From Spirochaetaceae bacterium (GTDB taxonomy: Bacteria > Spirochaetota > Spirochaetia > Treponematales > Breznakiellaceae), in assembly GCA_031255315.1 (NCBI GenBank), contig JAIRSS010000212.1:1-13698 (forward strand): a stretch of 13,698 bases of DNA, written 5' to 3'. Position numbers and translations under genes: made by a program. Below the pieces are notes generated by a model. That model was not told the origin of the DNA. It saw only the letters and a program-made list of their open reading frames with translations, and ran no database searches. Numbering within the stretch: position 1 is the first letter of the stretch; each line of letters opens with the position of its first letter. Shown here in pieces: positions 7,529-13,698 of the stretch.

Positions 7529-8838
7529 TGCGGCTGAAAGATTTGCTTGGGATCGATTACCTGCTTCTCCTGGCGGCGGTAACCCTTTCCATATTCGGGA
7601 TTCTTTTCATTTATTCTTCCGGTATCGTTTCTACGGGAATGTCGGCATCCACCGAATACATCAGACAGATCATTTGGGCGTCCGCCGGGCTCATCCTGGC
7701 CGTCGTGCTGGCCCTGATCAATTACCGCCGGCTCTACGATATTTCGATTTACCTGTATTTGGGGACGCTGGGTCTATTGGTCTTTACCTGCATCTTTGGC
7801 CGGCAGGTAAACGGCGCGCGGGCATGGCTGGGCATAGGTTCTTTCGGCGTCCAGCCGTCTGAATTCGCCAAGATCACGACCATCCTCTTCCTTGCCCGGT
7901 ACCTGGAAGCCACAAAACGAAGCCCCAACGTCTTCACCCGGTTTGTCCTGTCCTGCGTGATAGTGCTCTTCCCCATGGGCGTTATCCTGATTCAGCCTGA
8001 TTTCGGTACATCCCTGGTGTTTATCCCCATACTTCTGGTGATGACGTTTGTCGCGGGTCTTTCCGCCCGGTACGTGGCCTTCCTGGGCGTGTGCATAGGG
8101 CTGACGGGGGTCCTCATGGTACTCCCCCTCTGGCAGTCCTATATCCTGAAGGACGCCCTGCCGTCCCTGGATATTCTCATGAACCTCCGGTTTGTAGGCG
8201 TTTCCGTGGCGGCCCTGAGCGCGGTCCTGGCTATTGCCATTTTCGGATATCTGCGGTTTAAGAAGCAGTATTTTCACTGGATAGCCTACGGCGCTTCCAT
8301 TATGATCTTCTCTTTGGGCGCTTCCTTTATGTCCCACAAGGTCCTCAAGGATTACCAGATCATGCGGCTTATCGTTTTCCTGGATCCCAATGTAGATCCC
8401 CGGGGTTCAGGATGGAACATCATTCAGTCTATTACCGCCATCGGCTCAGGCGGGCTTTGGGGAAAAGGATACCTCCAGGGTACCCAGAGTCATTACCGCT
8501 TCCTGCCCCAGCAGAGTACGGATTTCATTTTTTCGATCTTTTCAGAGGAATGGGGGCTTATGGGCGGCATATTAGTCTTCGGCCTTTTCCTGCTCATCGG
8601 CCTGCGGCTGATACGGATTATGAAGGCCTCTACAGATACCTACGGTTCCTACATCACGGCGGGGCTTTCCGCCATGTATATCTTCCATTTTCTTATCAAT
8701 GTGGGAATGACTATGGGGATTATGCCTATCACCGGGATACCCCTCCTGTTCATGTCCTACGGCGGCTCGGCCCTCATCTCCGCCATGGCCGGTATAGGCC
8801 TGGCCTTAAGCATTTATATGCGGCGGTACCAGCGTTGA
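7528..8838 (+). CDS. rodA: RodA, SEDS-family peptidoglycan glycosyltransferase
   Basis: A 436-residue polytopic membrane protein that polymerises lipid II into glycan strands together with PBP2. SEDS hallmarks are NGARAWLGIGSFGVQPSEFA at about 95-114, IQPDFGTSL with D158 (matching the catalytic Asp of the family), DPRGSGWNIIQS at about 290-301, GKGYLQGTQSHYRFLPQQ, and the final ITGIPLLFMSYGGSALI. The frame is open from 7399, but ATG 7528 is chosen because it overlaps the mrdA stop (TAATG), starts just before the first helix and gives a normal N-terminus. It is some 65-70 residues longer than E. coli RodA (about 370, from memory). The extra part, about 200-270, carries two predicted membrane helices. 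Confidence 0.96.
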   Translation: MRLKDLLGIDYLLLLAAVTLSIFGILFIYSSGIVSTGMSASTEYIRQIIWASAGLILAVVLALINYRRLYDISIYLYLGTLGLLVFTCIFGRQVNGARAWLGIGSFGVQPSEFAKITTILFLARYLEATKRSPNVFTRFVLSCVIVLFPMGVILIQPDFGTSLVFIPILLVMTFVAGLSARYVAFLGVCIGLTGVLMVLPLWQSYILKDALPSLDILMNLRFVGVSVAALSAVLAIAIFGYLRFKKQYFHWIAYGASIMIFSLGASFMSHKVLKDYQIMRLIVFLDPNVDPRGSGWNIIQSITAIGSGGLWGKGYLQGTQSHYRFLPQQSTDFIFSIFSEEWGLMGGILVFGLFLLIGLRLIRIMKASTDTYGSYITAGLSAMYIFHFLINVGMTMGIMPITGIPLLFMSYGGSALISAMAGIGLALSIYMRRYQR

Positions 8839-11333
8839 CGGCTCCCTCCTTTATTGATCCCACCGCGGACTTGGGAAAATATTTGCTTGGGGTTGAGAAA
8901 CCCGCCCGTTACGCCGGGGGTGAATACGGGCGGCTTGCCTCAAAAGACGGGATCCGAAACGCGGCGCTCAAAATGGCCGTCGCCTTCCCCGATCTCTATG
9001 AAATAGGGATGTCCAACCATGCCCTGCGTATCCTCTACAACCGGCTGAACAGGATCCCCGGACTTGTCTGCGACCGGGTTTTCGCCCCCGCTCCCGACTT
9101 TGAGGCCCTGCTCCGGGACAAGGGCGTTCCTCTCTACGGCCTTGATACCGGCGTCAGCATCCGGGACCTGGATATTCTGGGGTTTACCCTGGGCTACGAG
9201 CTGGGGATCACCGGCGTTCTTGCCATCCTTGCTTCGGCGGACGTTCCCATCCTCGCCGCCGGACGTACCGGCGGGGACCCCGTGGTGATCATGGGAGGCC
9301 CCTGTGTTTCCAACCCCCTGCCATACGCGCCCTTTATCGACGCCTTCTGGATTGGGGAGGCTGAGGGCGGTTTTTTCGAACTGGCGGAAGAGCTTGCCGG
9401 GATGAGGAAGGAGGGAGCGGGAAGGGACGCCCTGCTCTCCCGAATGAAAGCCCATCCTTCGGTATGGGCGCCGGGAAAAACCGGCGTCCGCCGGGCCGTG
9501 GACGCCGCGTTCGCGTCCGGGGATCCTCTGGCGGCGGTCTTTCCCATATCCGGGATGAAGATCGTCCAGCACCATGGGGCCCTGGAAATCATGCGGGGCT
9601 GCCCCAATGGCTGCCGGTTTTGCCACGCCGGCGTCTGGTACCGGCCCATGCGGCAGAAAGACGCCCGTGTGGTGCTTGCCGAGGCGGACGCATTTATCCG
9701 CGCCGGAGGATACCGGAAAATCAGCCTCTCCTCCCTTTCCTCAGGAGACTACCGGTACATAGACGCTTTACTCGAAGAACTGAACCGGACCTACAGCCCC
9801 TACCATGTTTCGTTTCAACTGCCGTCCCTGCGGGTGTCCACGTTTTCACTCCCCATCCTGGGAAAAATCTCCGCGGTACGCAGGAGCGGCCTTACCTTTG
9901 CGGTGGAAACCCCAGTGGACGCCTGGCAGCTCGCCATTAACAAGGAAGTCTCCCGGAATTCGGTGATCGCCATCCTCAAGGAGGCCCGCAAAAACGGCTG
10001 GCGGGGGGCGAAGTTCTATTTTATGGTCGGACTGCCGGTAGAAGGGCCCGGCGGCCGCGTACAGGACGGGGCCAGCCGTGAGGAAGAAGAAATAGTCGCG
10101 TTTATCCGGGACACAGCCCGCAAAACCGGCATGAATTTCAACGTCAATGTGGGCGCGTTTGTTCCCAAACCCCATACTCCCTTTCAATGGGCGGCCCAGA
10201 TCAATGAAGACGCGGCCAGGGAAAAGCTCGAGTATATCCGGCGGAACCTTAAGCCGCACGGCCATAAAGTAGGGATTCAGGATCCCTTTATTTCCGTTTT
10301 GGAGGGGATTATCAGCCGCGGGGACGAGCGGGTAGGCGGCCTCATCGCCGAAGCCTTTAACCGGGGATGCCGCCTGGATGCCTGGGACGACTATATCCGG
10401 AAAGACCTATGGCGCGGCGTCTTGGAAAACGAGCGTTCCCTAGTGGAAACCATTCTGGGGAAAAAGGAACTGGACGTTCCGCTTCCCTGGGACAGCGTCA
10501 GCAGCGGGACCAGCCTCCGCTTTTTAACGGAAGAAGCGCGGCGGTCCTCCGCGGGCGTTACCACGCCGCCCTGTGCCGCTCAAGCCGGCGTCGAAGTACA
10601 GGAACAGGATGAAAAGCCGGCCTGCGGCCATCCCTGCGGCCTCTGCCCGGGCGGGGGCCGGGTAATCGAGAATACCGCGAATTTGAGTTCCCCCCCGGAA
10701 ACCGGGAATTCCGGCGCGCCTTCCAATCTTCCCCGCGTGAGCGGCGCCGGGTCCCGGCGGTCCCTCAGGGACCCGGCGGCGTACCGTCTCGTATTCTCCT
10801 TTGCCAAATCGGGCCCCGCGGTTTGGCTTCCCCATCTTGCGGTCATTGAGGTATTCGCAATGGCCCTGCAACGGGCGGGTATCCCTGTTCAGTTTTCCGA
10901 AGGTTTCAACCCGCTGCCCAAGCTTGACTTCGCGTCCCCCATATCACTCGGCGTTTTTGCCGGGGGAGAGATTGCCACGGTGGATACTTCCGGTTTCTTT
11001 GACAGCCCTACCTTTACGGAGCGCCTGAATTCTCAATTACCCGAGGGATTCCGGGTGAACCAGGCCCTCGCCGTATACATCCCTTCGGGAATGAAAAAGC
11101 ATTCGGCCGCATCGCTGCTGTGGGGCTTCGCGTATGAACCGGCCCCCGGCGCAAACCCGGAGCCGGATCTCGTCCCCGCCGCCGGAGAGAAACAGTACCG
11201 CCAGGGGCGGCTTGCCGCCGGGGAATCCCTTTTCGGCCTGCGCCGGAAATCGGTCCTGGCTAAATGCCGGGAGGCTCCGCATCAACCCGCTTCGTATTTC
11301 AGCGTCTATCAGGCGCTGTATCCGGCAACGTGA
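8835..11333 (+). CDS. Radical SAM protein (TIGR03960-like) fused to C-terminal DUF2344 (TIGR03936-like) domain
   Basis: An 832-residue protein of unknown function. The N-terminal part (about 15-210, RYAGGEYG onward) resembles the B12-binding-like domain of TIGR03960 proteins, without a visible DxHxxG base-off motif. The radical SAM core has C256-x3-C260-x2-C263 (GCPNGCRFC) for a 4Fe-4S cluster. A second CxxxCxxC lies at C597, C601 and C604 and may hold another metal site. Residues about 650-832 match the radical-SAM-linked DUF2344 family (LPHLAVIEVFAMALQRAGIP, FSEGFNPLPKLDFA). The two parts are often separate adjacent genes. The start chosen is TTG 8835, which overlaps the rodA stop in a TTGA junction; the frame is open back to 8412, but that stretch is a shadow of rodA. 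In Clostridia, as I recall, these genes also follow mreBCD/rodA and precede rng and rplU, so a conserved link to envelope or RNA processing is plausible but untested. Confidence 0.88.
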   Translation: MTAPSFIDPTADLGKYLLGVEKPARYAGGEYGRLASKDGIRNAALKMAVAFPDLYEIGMSNHALRILYNRLNRIPGLVCDRVFAPAPDFEALLRDKGVPLYGLDTGVSIRDLDILGFTLGYELGITGVLAILASADVPILAAGRTGGDPVVIMGGPCVSNPLPYAPFIDAFWIGEAEGGFFELAEELAGMRKEGAGRDALLSRMKAHPSVWAPGKTGVRRAVDAAFASGDPLAAVFPISGMKIVQHHGALEIMRGCPNGCRFCHAGVWYRPMRQKDARVVLAEADAFIRAGGYRKISLSSLSSGDYRYIDALLEELNRTYSPYHVSFQLPSLRVSTFSLPILGKISAVRRSGLTFAVETPVDAWQLAINKEVSRNSVIAILKEARKNGWRGAKFYFMVGLPVEGPGGRVQDGASREEEEIVAFIRDTARKTGMNFNVNVGAFVPKPHTPFQWAAQINEDAAREKLEYIRRNLKPHGHKVGIQDPFISVLEGIISRGDERVGGLIAEAFNRGCRLDAWDDYIRKDLWRGVLENERSLVETILGKKELDVPLPWDSVSSGTSLRFLTEEARRSSAGVTTPPCAAQAGVEVQEQDEKPACGHPCGLCPGGGRVIENTANLSSPPETGNSGAPSNLPRVSGAGSRRSLRDPAAYRLVFSFAKSGPAVWLPHLAVIEVFAMALQRAGIPVQFSEGFNPLPKLDFASPISLGVFAGGEIATVDTSGFFDSPTFTERLNSQLPEGFRVNQALAVYIPSGMKKHSAASLLWGFAYEPAPGANPEPDLVPAAGEKQYRQGRLAAGESLFGLRRKSVLAKCREAPHQPASYFSVYQALYPAT

Positions 11334-11340
11334 ACCAGTG

Positions 11341-11352
11341 GAGGCTGTTCCA
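11341..11352. repeat. Left half-copy of the hairpin repeat (inverted partner at 13510-13521)
   Basis: GAGGCTGTTCCA is the exact reverse complement of TGGAACAGCCTC at 13510-13521, and of bases 1936-1947 in the hairpin beside rnpB. It begins 8 bases after the radical-SAM stop codon. The rest of the hairpin arm (AAAAC) is missing here. Together the two halves bracket the lipoprotein cassette. Confidence 0.7.
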
Positions 11353-11401
11353 CGTCGAACTCACGGTACCGATAAAATTGCCGGCGGTTCAATGCGGTGT
11401 C

Positions 11402-11430
11402 TTGACAAATTACAAAATACGAATTAATAT
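11402..11430 (+). promoter_or_regulatory. Strong sigma-70 promoter of the lipoprotein gene
   Basis: A perfect -35 box TTGACA (11402-11407), a 17-bp spacer and TAATAT (11425-11430), with TATAAT overlapping at 11428-11433. This is the best promoter match in the window, in an A/T-rich stretch unlike its surroundings. Transcription should start near 11437, leaving a leader of about 40 bases before ATG 11479 and placing the poly-C tract inside the transcript. Confidence 0.8.
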
Positions 11431-11478
11431 AATTCTGTTTTGTGGGATAAATATTCTTTCGATTAAGGAAGTATAGTG

Positions 11479-13497
11479 ATGAAGCGCGGCGAATTTTTAG
11501 AGCGGTCTTCTGTCTTATGCTGTTCTGTAGAGAATGACAGTATATCTACGGCTGGCAAGAGGCACGGTAACGTTATTACCCCCCCCCCCCCCCCCCCCAT
11601 ACCTGATCTGAATCCGTTTAACTGCAAATTTTTTTTCCCATTTGTCTATCCCCGTATGTCAGAGAACTACACGGCGCGTCCCCACGGAACCGTAAAAAAA
11701 CAACTGGCCGCTCATAACGAAACAGGAGGGAACCGGTGGACTAAGAGAAAAACAGTAGTACATGGGGTACTTTTAGCGGCCCTCACCCTGGCTGCGTGTT
11801 CGTCTGACCCGGCAGTAACCGGCGTTCCTGTTACGCAGGATGTTCATACGGAAAACGGCCCAACGCCGCAGGATACGCCGGCCTATTGGACCGGAGACGG
11901 AGCGAAGGGCTTGAGTATCACGGTAGCGCTTCCCGAAAGCCGGGGACTGGCGGCGGAAGAAGCCTATCTGCCTGTTATGGTGCAGGGAGTCCTGGAGAGG
12001 GACTTTAGGAAGTTTTCCGCGATGACGGTCCGTGACCGGCAGGAAACCGCCGGCGCCGGGCAGTACCTACTCAATGGCGTATTGCGGAAAACCGCATCGG
12101 GCTTTTCGCTTCAGCTAACGATAACTGACGCAATGTCCGGGCTGTCAAAGGCCGCCCATACCGACGGCTTCCCCGCGGCGGACCTGGAAAATCTTTCAAG
12201 TGTTAAGAAAGCGGCGGCGGACCTGCTGGCTCAGTTGGGCGTAACCCTCACTGACGCGGGAAGAACGAGCCTTCTGACAGGAGAAACCTCGAATGTTGCG
12301 GCGGAAACCGCTCTGGCAAAGGGAGTCATCGCCCAGCGGAAGGGGGCGGCGGCGGAAGCCCTGAACGGCTACTACGAGGCGGCGAAGTTTGATCCCGGCC
12401 TTTCAGAGGCGGCGGCCCTGACAGCCGCCCTGCTGGCGGATATTGCCGGCGGCAATGAACGGGGTACGGCAAACGCCATCCAGCGGCGCACCGAATGGGT
12501 CAGGATACTCCAGGAAGCCGCCGTGTTTTTCAAGAAATATCCTCCCTATGAGATTATCTACGACTCCGTATTAACCCAGGGGAAATTTGATTATGACCGT
12601 GAAACCATAGAAATATCCTTTGACGCAAAAATAATCGGTACGACAGGATTTAAGGTTATTGATGCTCTTGACCGGGCGCTGCACAGGACCGGCGGAAGCG
12701 GAGATTGGGGGATAGGCGTAGATTCAATATGGCGGGAAATACCGGGCCGGTATGAGTTTGACGCGGTACTCGTCAACGAAGCCGGAGAAACAATCGGAAG
12801 AACATCCGGGAGCTTTGAACCTGAAAAAAACCTTGATTTTAGTCATGCGGGCGGCAGGGTGTATTTTGCCGGAGTAGACGCCCGGAAAGCAACCGGAGGG
12901 CTGTCCGCGTCTATCGCCGGGGTACACGGCAGTGACGGTCCAGCCGCCGGCGAACAGGGATATATGCGCATTTCCCGGGAAGACTTTGCCGCCCTGGAGG
13001 TTCCTCCGTTTAAGATTGACTGGCGGCTTGGCGGCATAGAGATTACCGGTTACGCGGGAACCGGCGGCCATGTTGTCATTCCCTCCACGATAGGGCGGTG
13101 GCCCGTTAGCGCTATTGGGGACCGCGCGTTTCGAGGAAAAAGATTAACCGGCGTTACGCTGCCGGATACGATTATTACTATTGGAAGCGATGCGTTTTCC
13201 CGCAACGAGTTGGCCGGCGTCGCCATACCAGCCGGTGTTCGTTCCATTGGAGAAGCGGCCTTCCGTGACAACCGGCTGACCAGCGTTACCATACCGGACA
13301 GTGTTCATTCCATTGGACATTGGGCGTTTAGCAAACTTACCCATATTACGATACCGGCCAATGTCGCTCTGGATAACCGCGGTTCTTTTTTTGGATTCGA
13401 TACGTTCTATGAGGACAATGGCAGAAAAGCCGGTACCTACATACAAGACATCGACGGGAAATGGAGTATACAGGAGAGCCTGTCCCGCGCGCGCTAA
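11479..13497 (+). CDS. Putative phase-variable lipoprotein with CsgG-like N-terminal module and BspA-type leucine-rich repeats
   Basis: A 672-residue ORF. ATG 11479 has AAGGAAG at 11465-11471 and fits the promoter at 11402. Residues 35-40 are prolines coded by a C20 tract. A lipoprotein signal (KRKTVV, hydrophobic core, LAAC with C107) lies about 90 residues inside, which is too far for normal export if the first ATG is used. The in-frame ATG 11656 is another candidate, and a lost start near 11736 is likely. After the Cys, residues about 130-400 resemble a treponemal lipoprotein module I recall (GDGAKGLSITVALPESRGLA, MTVRDRQ), similar to the CsgG/LpoB type. Between DRQ and QYLL it seems to lack some 35 residues. 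Residues about 533-632 are LRR_5/BspA repeats of about 23 residues (LTSVTIPDSVHSIGHWAF). The end, KAGTYIQDIDGKWSIQ, is a common closing module in these proteins. Surface binding or adhesion is inferred. Confidence 0.75.
   Translation: MKRGEFLERSSVLCCSVENDSISTAGKRHGNVITPPPPPPIPDLNPFNCKFFFPFVYPRMSENYTARPHGTVKKQLAAHNETGGNRWTKRKTVVHGVLLAALTLAACSSDPAVTGVPVTQDVHTENGPTPQDTPAYWTGDGAKGLSITVALPESRGLAAEEAYLPVMVQGVLERDFRKFSAMTVRDRQETAGAGQYLLNGVLRKTASGFSLQLTITDAMSGLSKAAHTDGFPAADLENLSSVKKAAADLLAQLGVTLTDAGRTSLLTGETSNVAAETALAKGVIAQRKGAAAEALNGYYEAAKFDPGLSEAAALTAALLADIAGGNERGTANAIQRRTEWVRILQEAAVFFKKYPPYEIIYDSVLTQGKFDYDRETIEISFDAKIIGTTGFKVIDALDRALHRTGGSGDWGIGVDSIWREIPGRYEFDAVLVNEAGETIGRTSGSFEPEKNLDFSHAGGRVYFAGVDARKATGGLSASIAGVHGSDGPAAGEQGYMRISREDFAALEVPPFKIDWRLGGIEITGYAGTGGHVVIPSTIGRWPVSAIGDRAFRGKRLTGVTLPDTIITIGSDAFSRNELAGVAIPAGVRSIGEAAFRDNRLTSVTIPDSVHSIGHWAFSKLTHITIPANVALDNRGSFFGFDTFYEDNGRKAGTYIQDIDGKWSIQESLSRAR
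11579..11598 (+). repeat. Homopolymeric poly-C tract, 20 bases, within the lipoprotein reading frame
   Basis: Twenty consecutive C. At this length the upstream frame from ATG 11479 reads through into the lipoprotein. With one C fewer, TGA 11609-11611 comes into frame; with one C more, TGA 11604-11606 does. Long C/G tracts slip readily in replication and drive on/off switching in Treponema, Campylobacter and Neisseria. The assembled length may be off by one or vary between cells. Confidence 0.9.
11724..11739 (+). promoter_or_regulatory. Strong internal ribosome binding site without an in-frame start codon
   Basis: AGGAGGG (11724-11730) is the best Shine-Dalgarno match in the window and sits just before the lipoprotein signal peptide. 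The only start codon at proper spacing is GTG 11736-11738, which reads GTG-GAC-TAA and stops. The lipoprotein frame has TGG there (11737-11739). Removing one G of GGTGG would give GTG-ACT-AAG-AGA, an ideal signal-peptide start. Confidence 0.65.
13078..13370 (+). repeat. Tandem BspA-type leucine-rich repeat coding units, period about 69 bp
   Basis: About four imperfect units coding 21-23 residues each share the pattern (L)TxVTIPDxVxSIGxxAFxxN. Units beginning near 13147, 13216 and 13285 are the most alike at DNA level (ACCGGCGTTACGCTGCCGGA, GCCGGCGTCGCCATACCAGC, ACCAGCGTTACCATACCGGA). Such units can recombine to change repeat number. Confidence 0.75.
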
Positions 13498-13505
13498 CGC
13501 CCGCG

Positions 13506-13521
13506 GTTTTGGAACAGCCTC
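13506..13521. repeat. Right half-copy of the hairpin repeat
   Basis: GTTTTGGAACAGCCTC is identical to bases 1932-1947, the right arm of the hairpin near rnpB. Its last 12 bases are the exact reverse complement of 11341-11352. No left arm is present beside it. It begins 8 bases after the lipoprotein stop codon, the same offset as the left half from the radical-SAM stop. Confidence 0.75.
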
Positions 13522-13631
13522 AGTTTTTCATGTGTTTCTGACGGAACCCGTAACGTTAAATTGCCGTGGAAGCTGTTGCAGCGTGACGAACCTGGTGTAT
13601 ATGGTGTTTCATCAAAACTGTAATCTTATGC

Positions 13632-13660
13632 TTGACAGCAAAGACACCGTAGTGTAAGCT
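13632..13660 (+). promoter_or_regulatory. Sigma-70 promoter of the gene at the right edge
   Basis: A perfect TTGACA (13632-13637), a 17-bp spacer and TAAGCT (13655-13660). The -10 box is weak but lies within a palindrome. The expected start near 13667 gives a 20-25 base leader to ATG 13689. Confidence 0.7.
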
Positions 13661-13667
13661 ACACTAC
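13649..13667. promoter_or_regulatory. Palindromic operator overlapping the -10 box
   Basis: GTAGTGTA (13649-13656) and TACACTAC (13660-13667) are perfect 8-bp arms around AGC. The palindrome covers the -10 box and the probable transcription start, so a bound dimer would block polymerase. TGTA-N3-TACA half-sites are usual for repressors that control their own gene, such as antitoxins and GntR- or MarR-type regulators. Confidence 0.65.
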
Positions 13668-13688
13668 ATTTAAGTATGGAGATAATTT

Positions 13689-13698
13689 ATGGAAGAGA
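13689..13698 (+). CDS. Start of an unidentified gene, cut by the window edge
   Basis: ATG 13689 followed by GAA GAG, preceded by GGAGA at 13678-13682 with 6-base spacing, and by a promoter and operator. Only Met-Glu-Glu is visible, so the product cannot be named. The palindromic operator suggests a self-regulated DNA-binding protein or toxin-antitoxin pair (inference). Confidence 0.5.

Larger units (their letters stand above)
13498..13688. other. Intergenic region after the lipoprotein gene
   Basis: No coding sequence is supported in these 191 bases. They hold the right half-copy of the hairpin repeat and, near the end, a promoter with a palindromic operator. No clear intrinsic terminator follows the lipoprotein gene: the T run at 13524-13528 has no strong stem before it. 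Confidence 0.55.

Noticed and set aside
8412..8834. Longer N-terminus for the radical SAM protein
   Set aside because: This stretch is in another frame of the RodA coding sequence; the family similarity begins just after TTG 8835.
11341..13521. Cassette as a classical insertion sequence
   Set aside because: There is no transposase, and I see no direct target duplication outside the 12-bp ends; only the inverted halves support mobility.
13301..13657. 118-residue plus-strand frame across the lipoprotein 3' end
   Set aside because: It is out of frame with the LRR coding region, has no ribosome binding site and runs through the promoter and operator at 13632-13667.

Overview
The window looks like chromosomal DNA of a spirochaete, most probably a Treponema of the termite-gut type. 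Four things suggest this: the gene order rpoD, zinc-ribbon protein, TPR protein, mreB-mreC-mreD-mrdA-rodA, which as I recall matches Treponema pallidum; a fairly GC-rich sequence; a lipoprotein of a type I recall as common in termite-gut treponemes; and a dispersed hairpin repeat. The genus is inferred from recalled families and synteny, not from a search. All supported genes are on the + strand.

Bases 1-1269 hold the 3' end of rpoD (housekeeping sigma factor) and, 9 bp later, a coiled-coil C4 zinc-ribbon protein with a very acidic tail. Bases 1270-2173 carry no protein gene. They contain the RNase P RNA gene (rnpB, about 1411-1896), closed by a perfect 10-bp P1 helix and flanked by two copies of one hairpin repeat family. 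Three tandem 11-bp repeats abut its 5' end. A possible pseudoknot and a promoter follow.

Bases 2174-11333 are a tightly packed cell-shape operon: a membrane-anchored TPR protein, mreB, mreC, mreD, mrdA (PBP2), rodA, and a fused radical-SAM/DUF2344 protein. From mreC to the radical-SAM gene every junction overlaps by 1-8 bp, implying translational coupling. MreB filaments, MreC/MreD, the transpeptidase PBP2 and the glycosyltransferase RodA together form the elongasome (Rod complex) that inserts lateral wall peptidoglycan.

Bases 11334-13521 look like an accessory cassette. A near-consensus promoter drives an ORF that crosses a 20-base poly-C tract and continues into a lipoprotein with C-terminal BspA-type leucine-rich repeats. 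Changing the tract by one C in either direction brings a stop codon within a few codons, so this is a good candidate for a phase-variable surface lipoprotein. A strong Shine-Dalgarno sequence just before the signal peptide has no in-frame start codon, possibly because of one extra G. The cassette is bounded by a perfect 12-bp inverted pair of half-copies of the hairpin repeat also found near rnpB.

The right edge (13632-13698) holds a promoter with a perfect 8-bp-arm palindrome over its -10 box and the first codons of a gene that runs off the window. This arrangement is typical of an autorepressed regulator or antitoxin gene.
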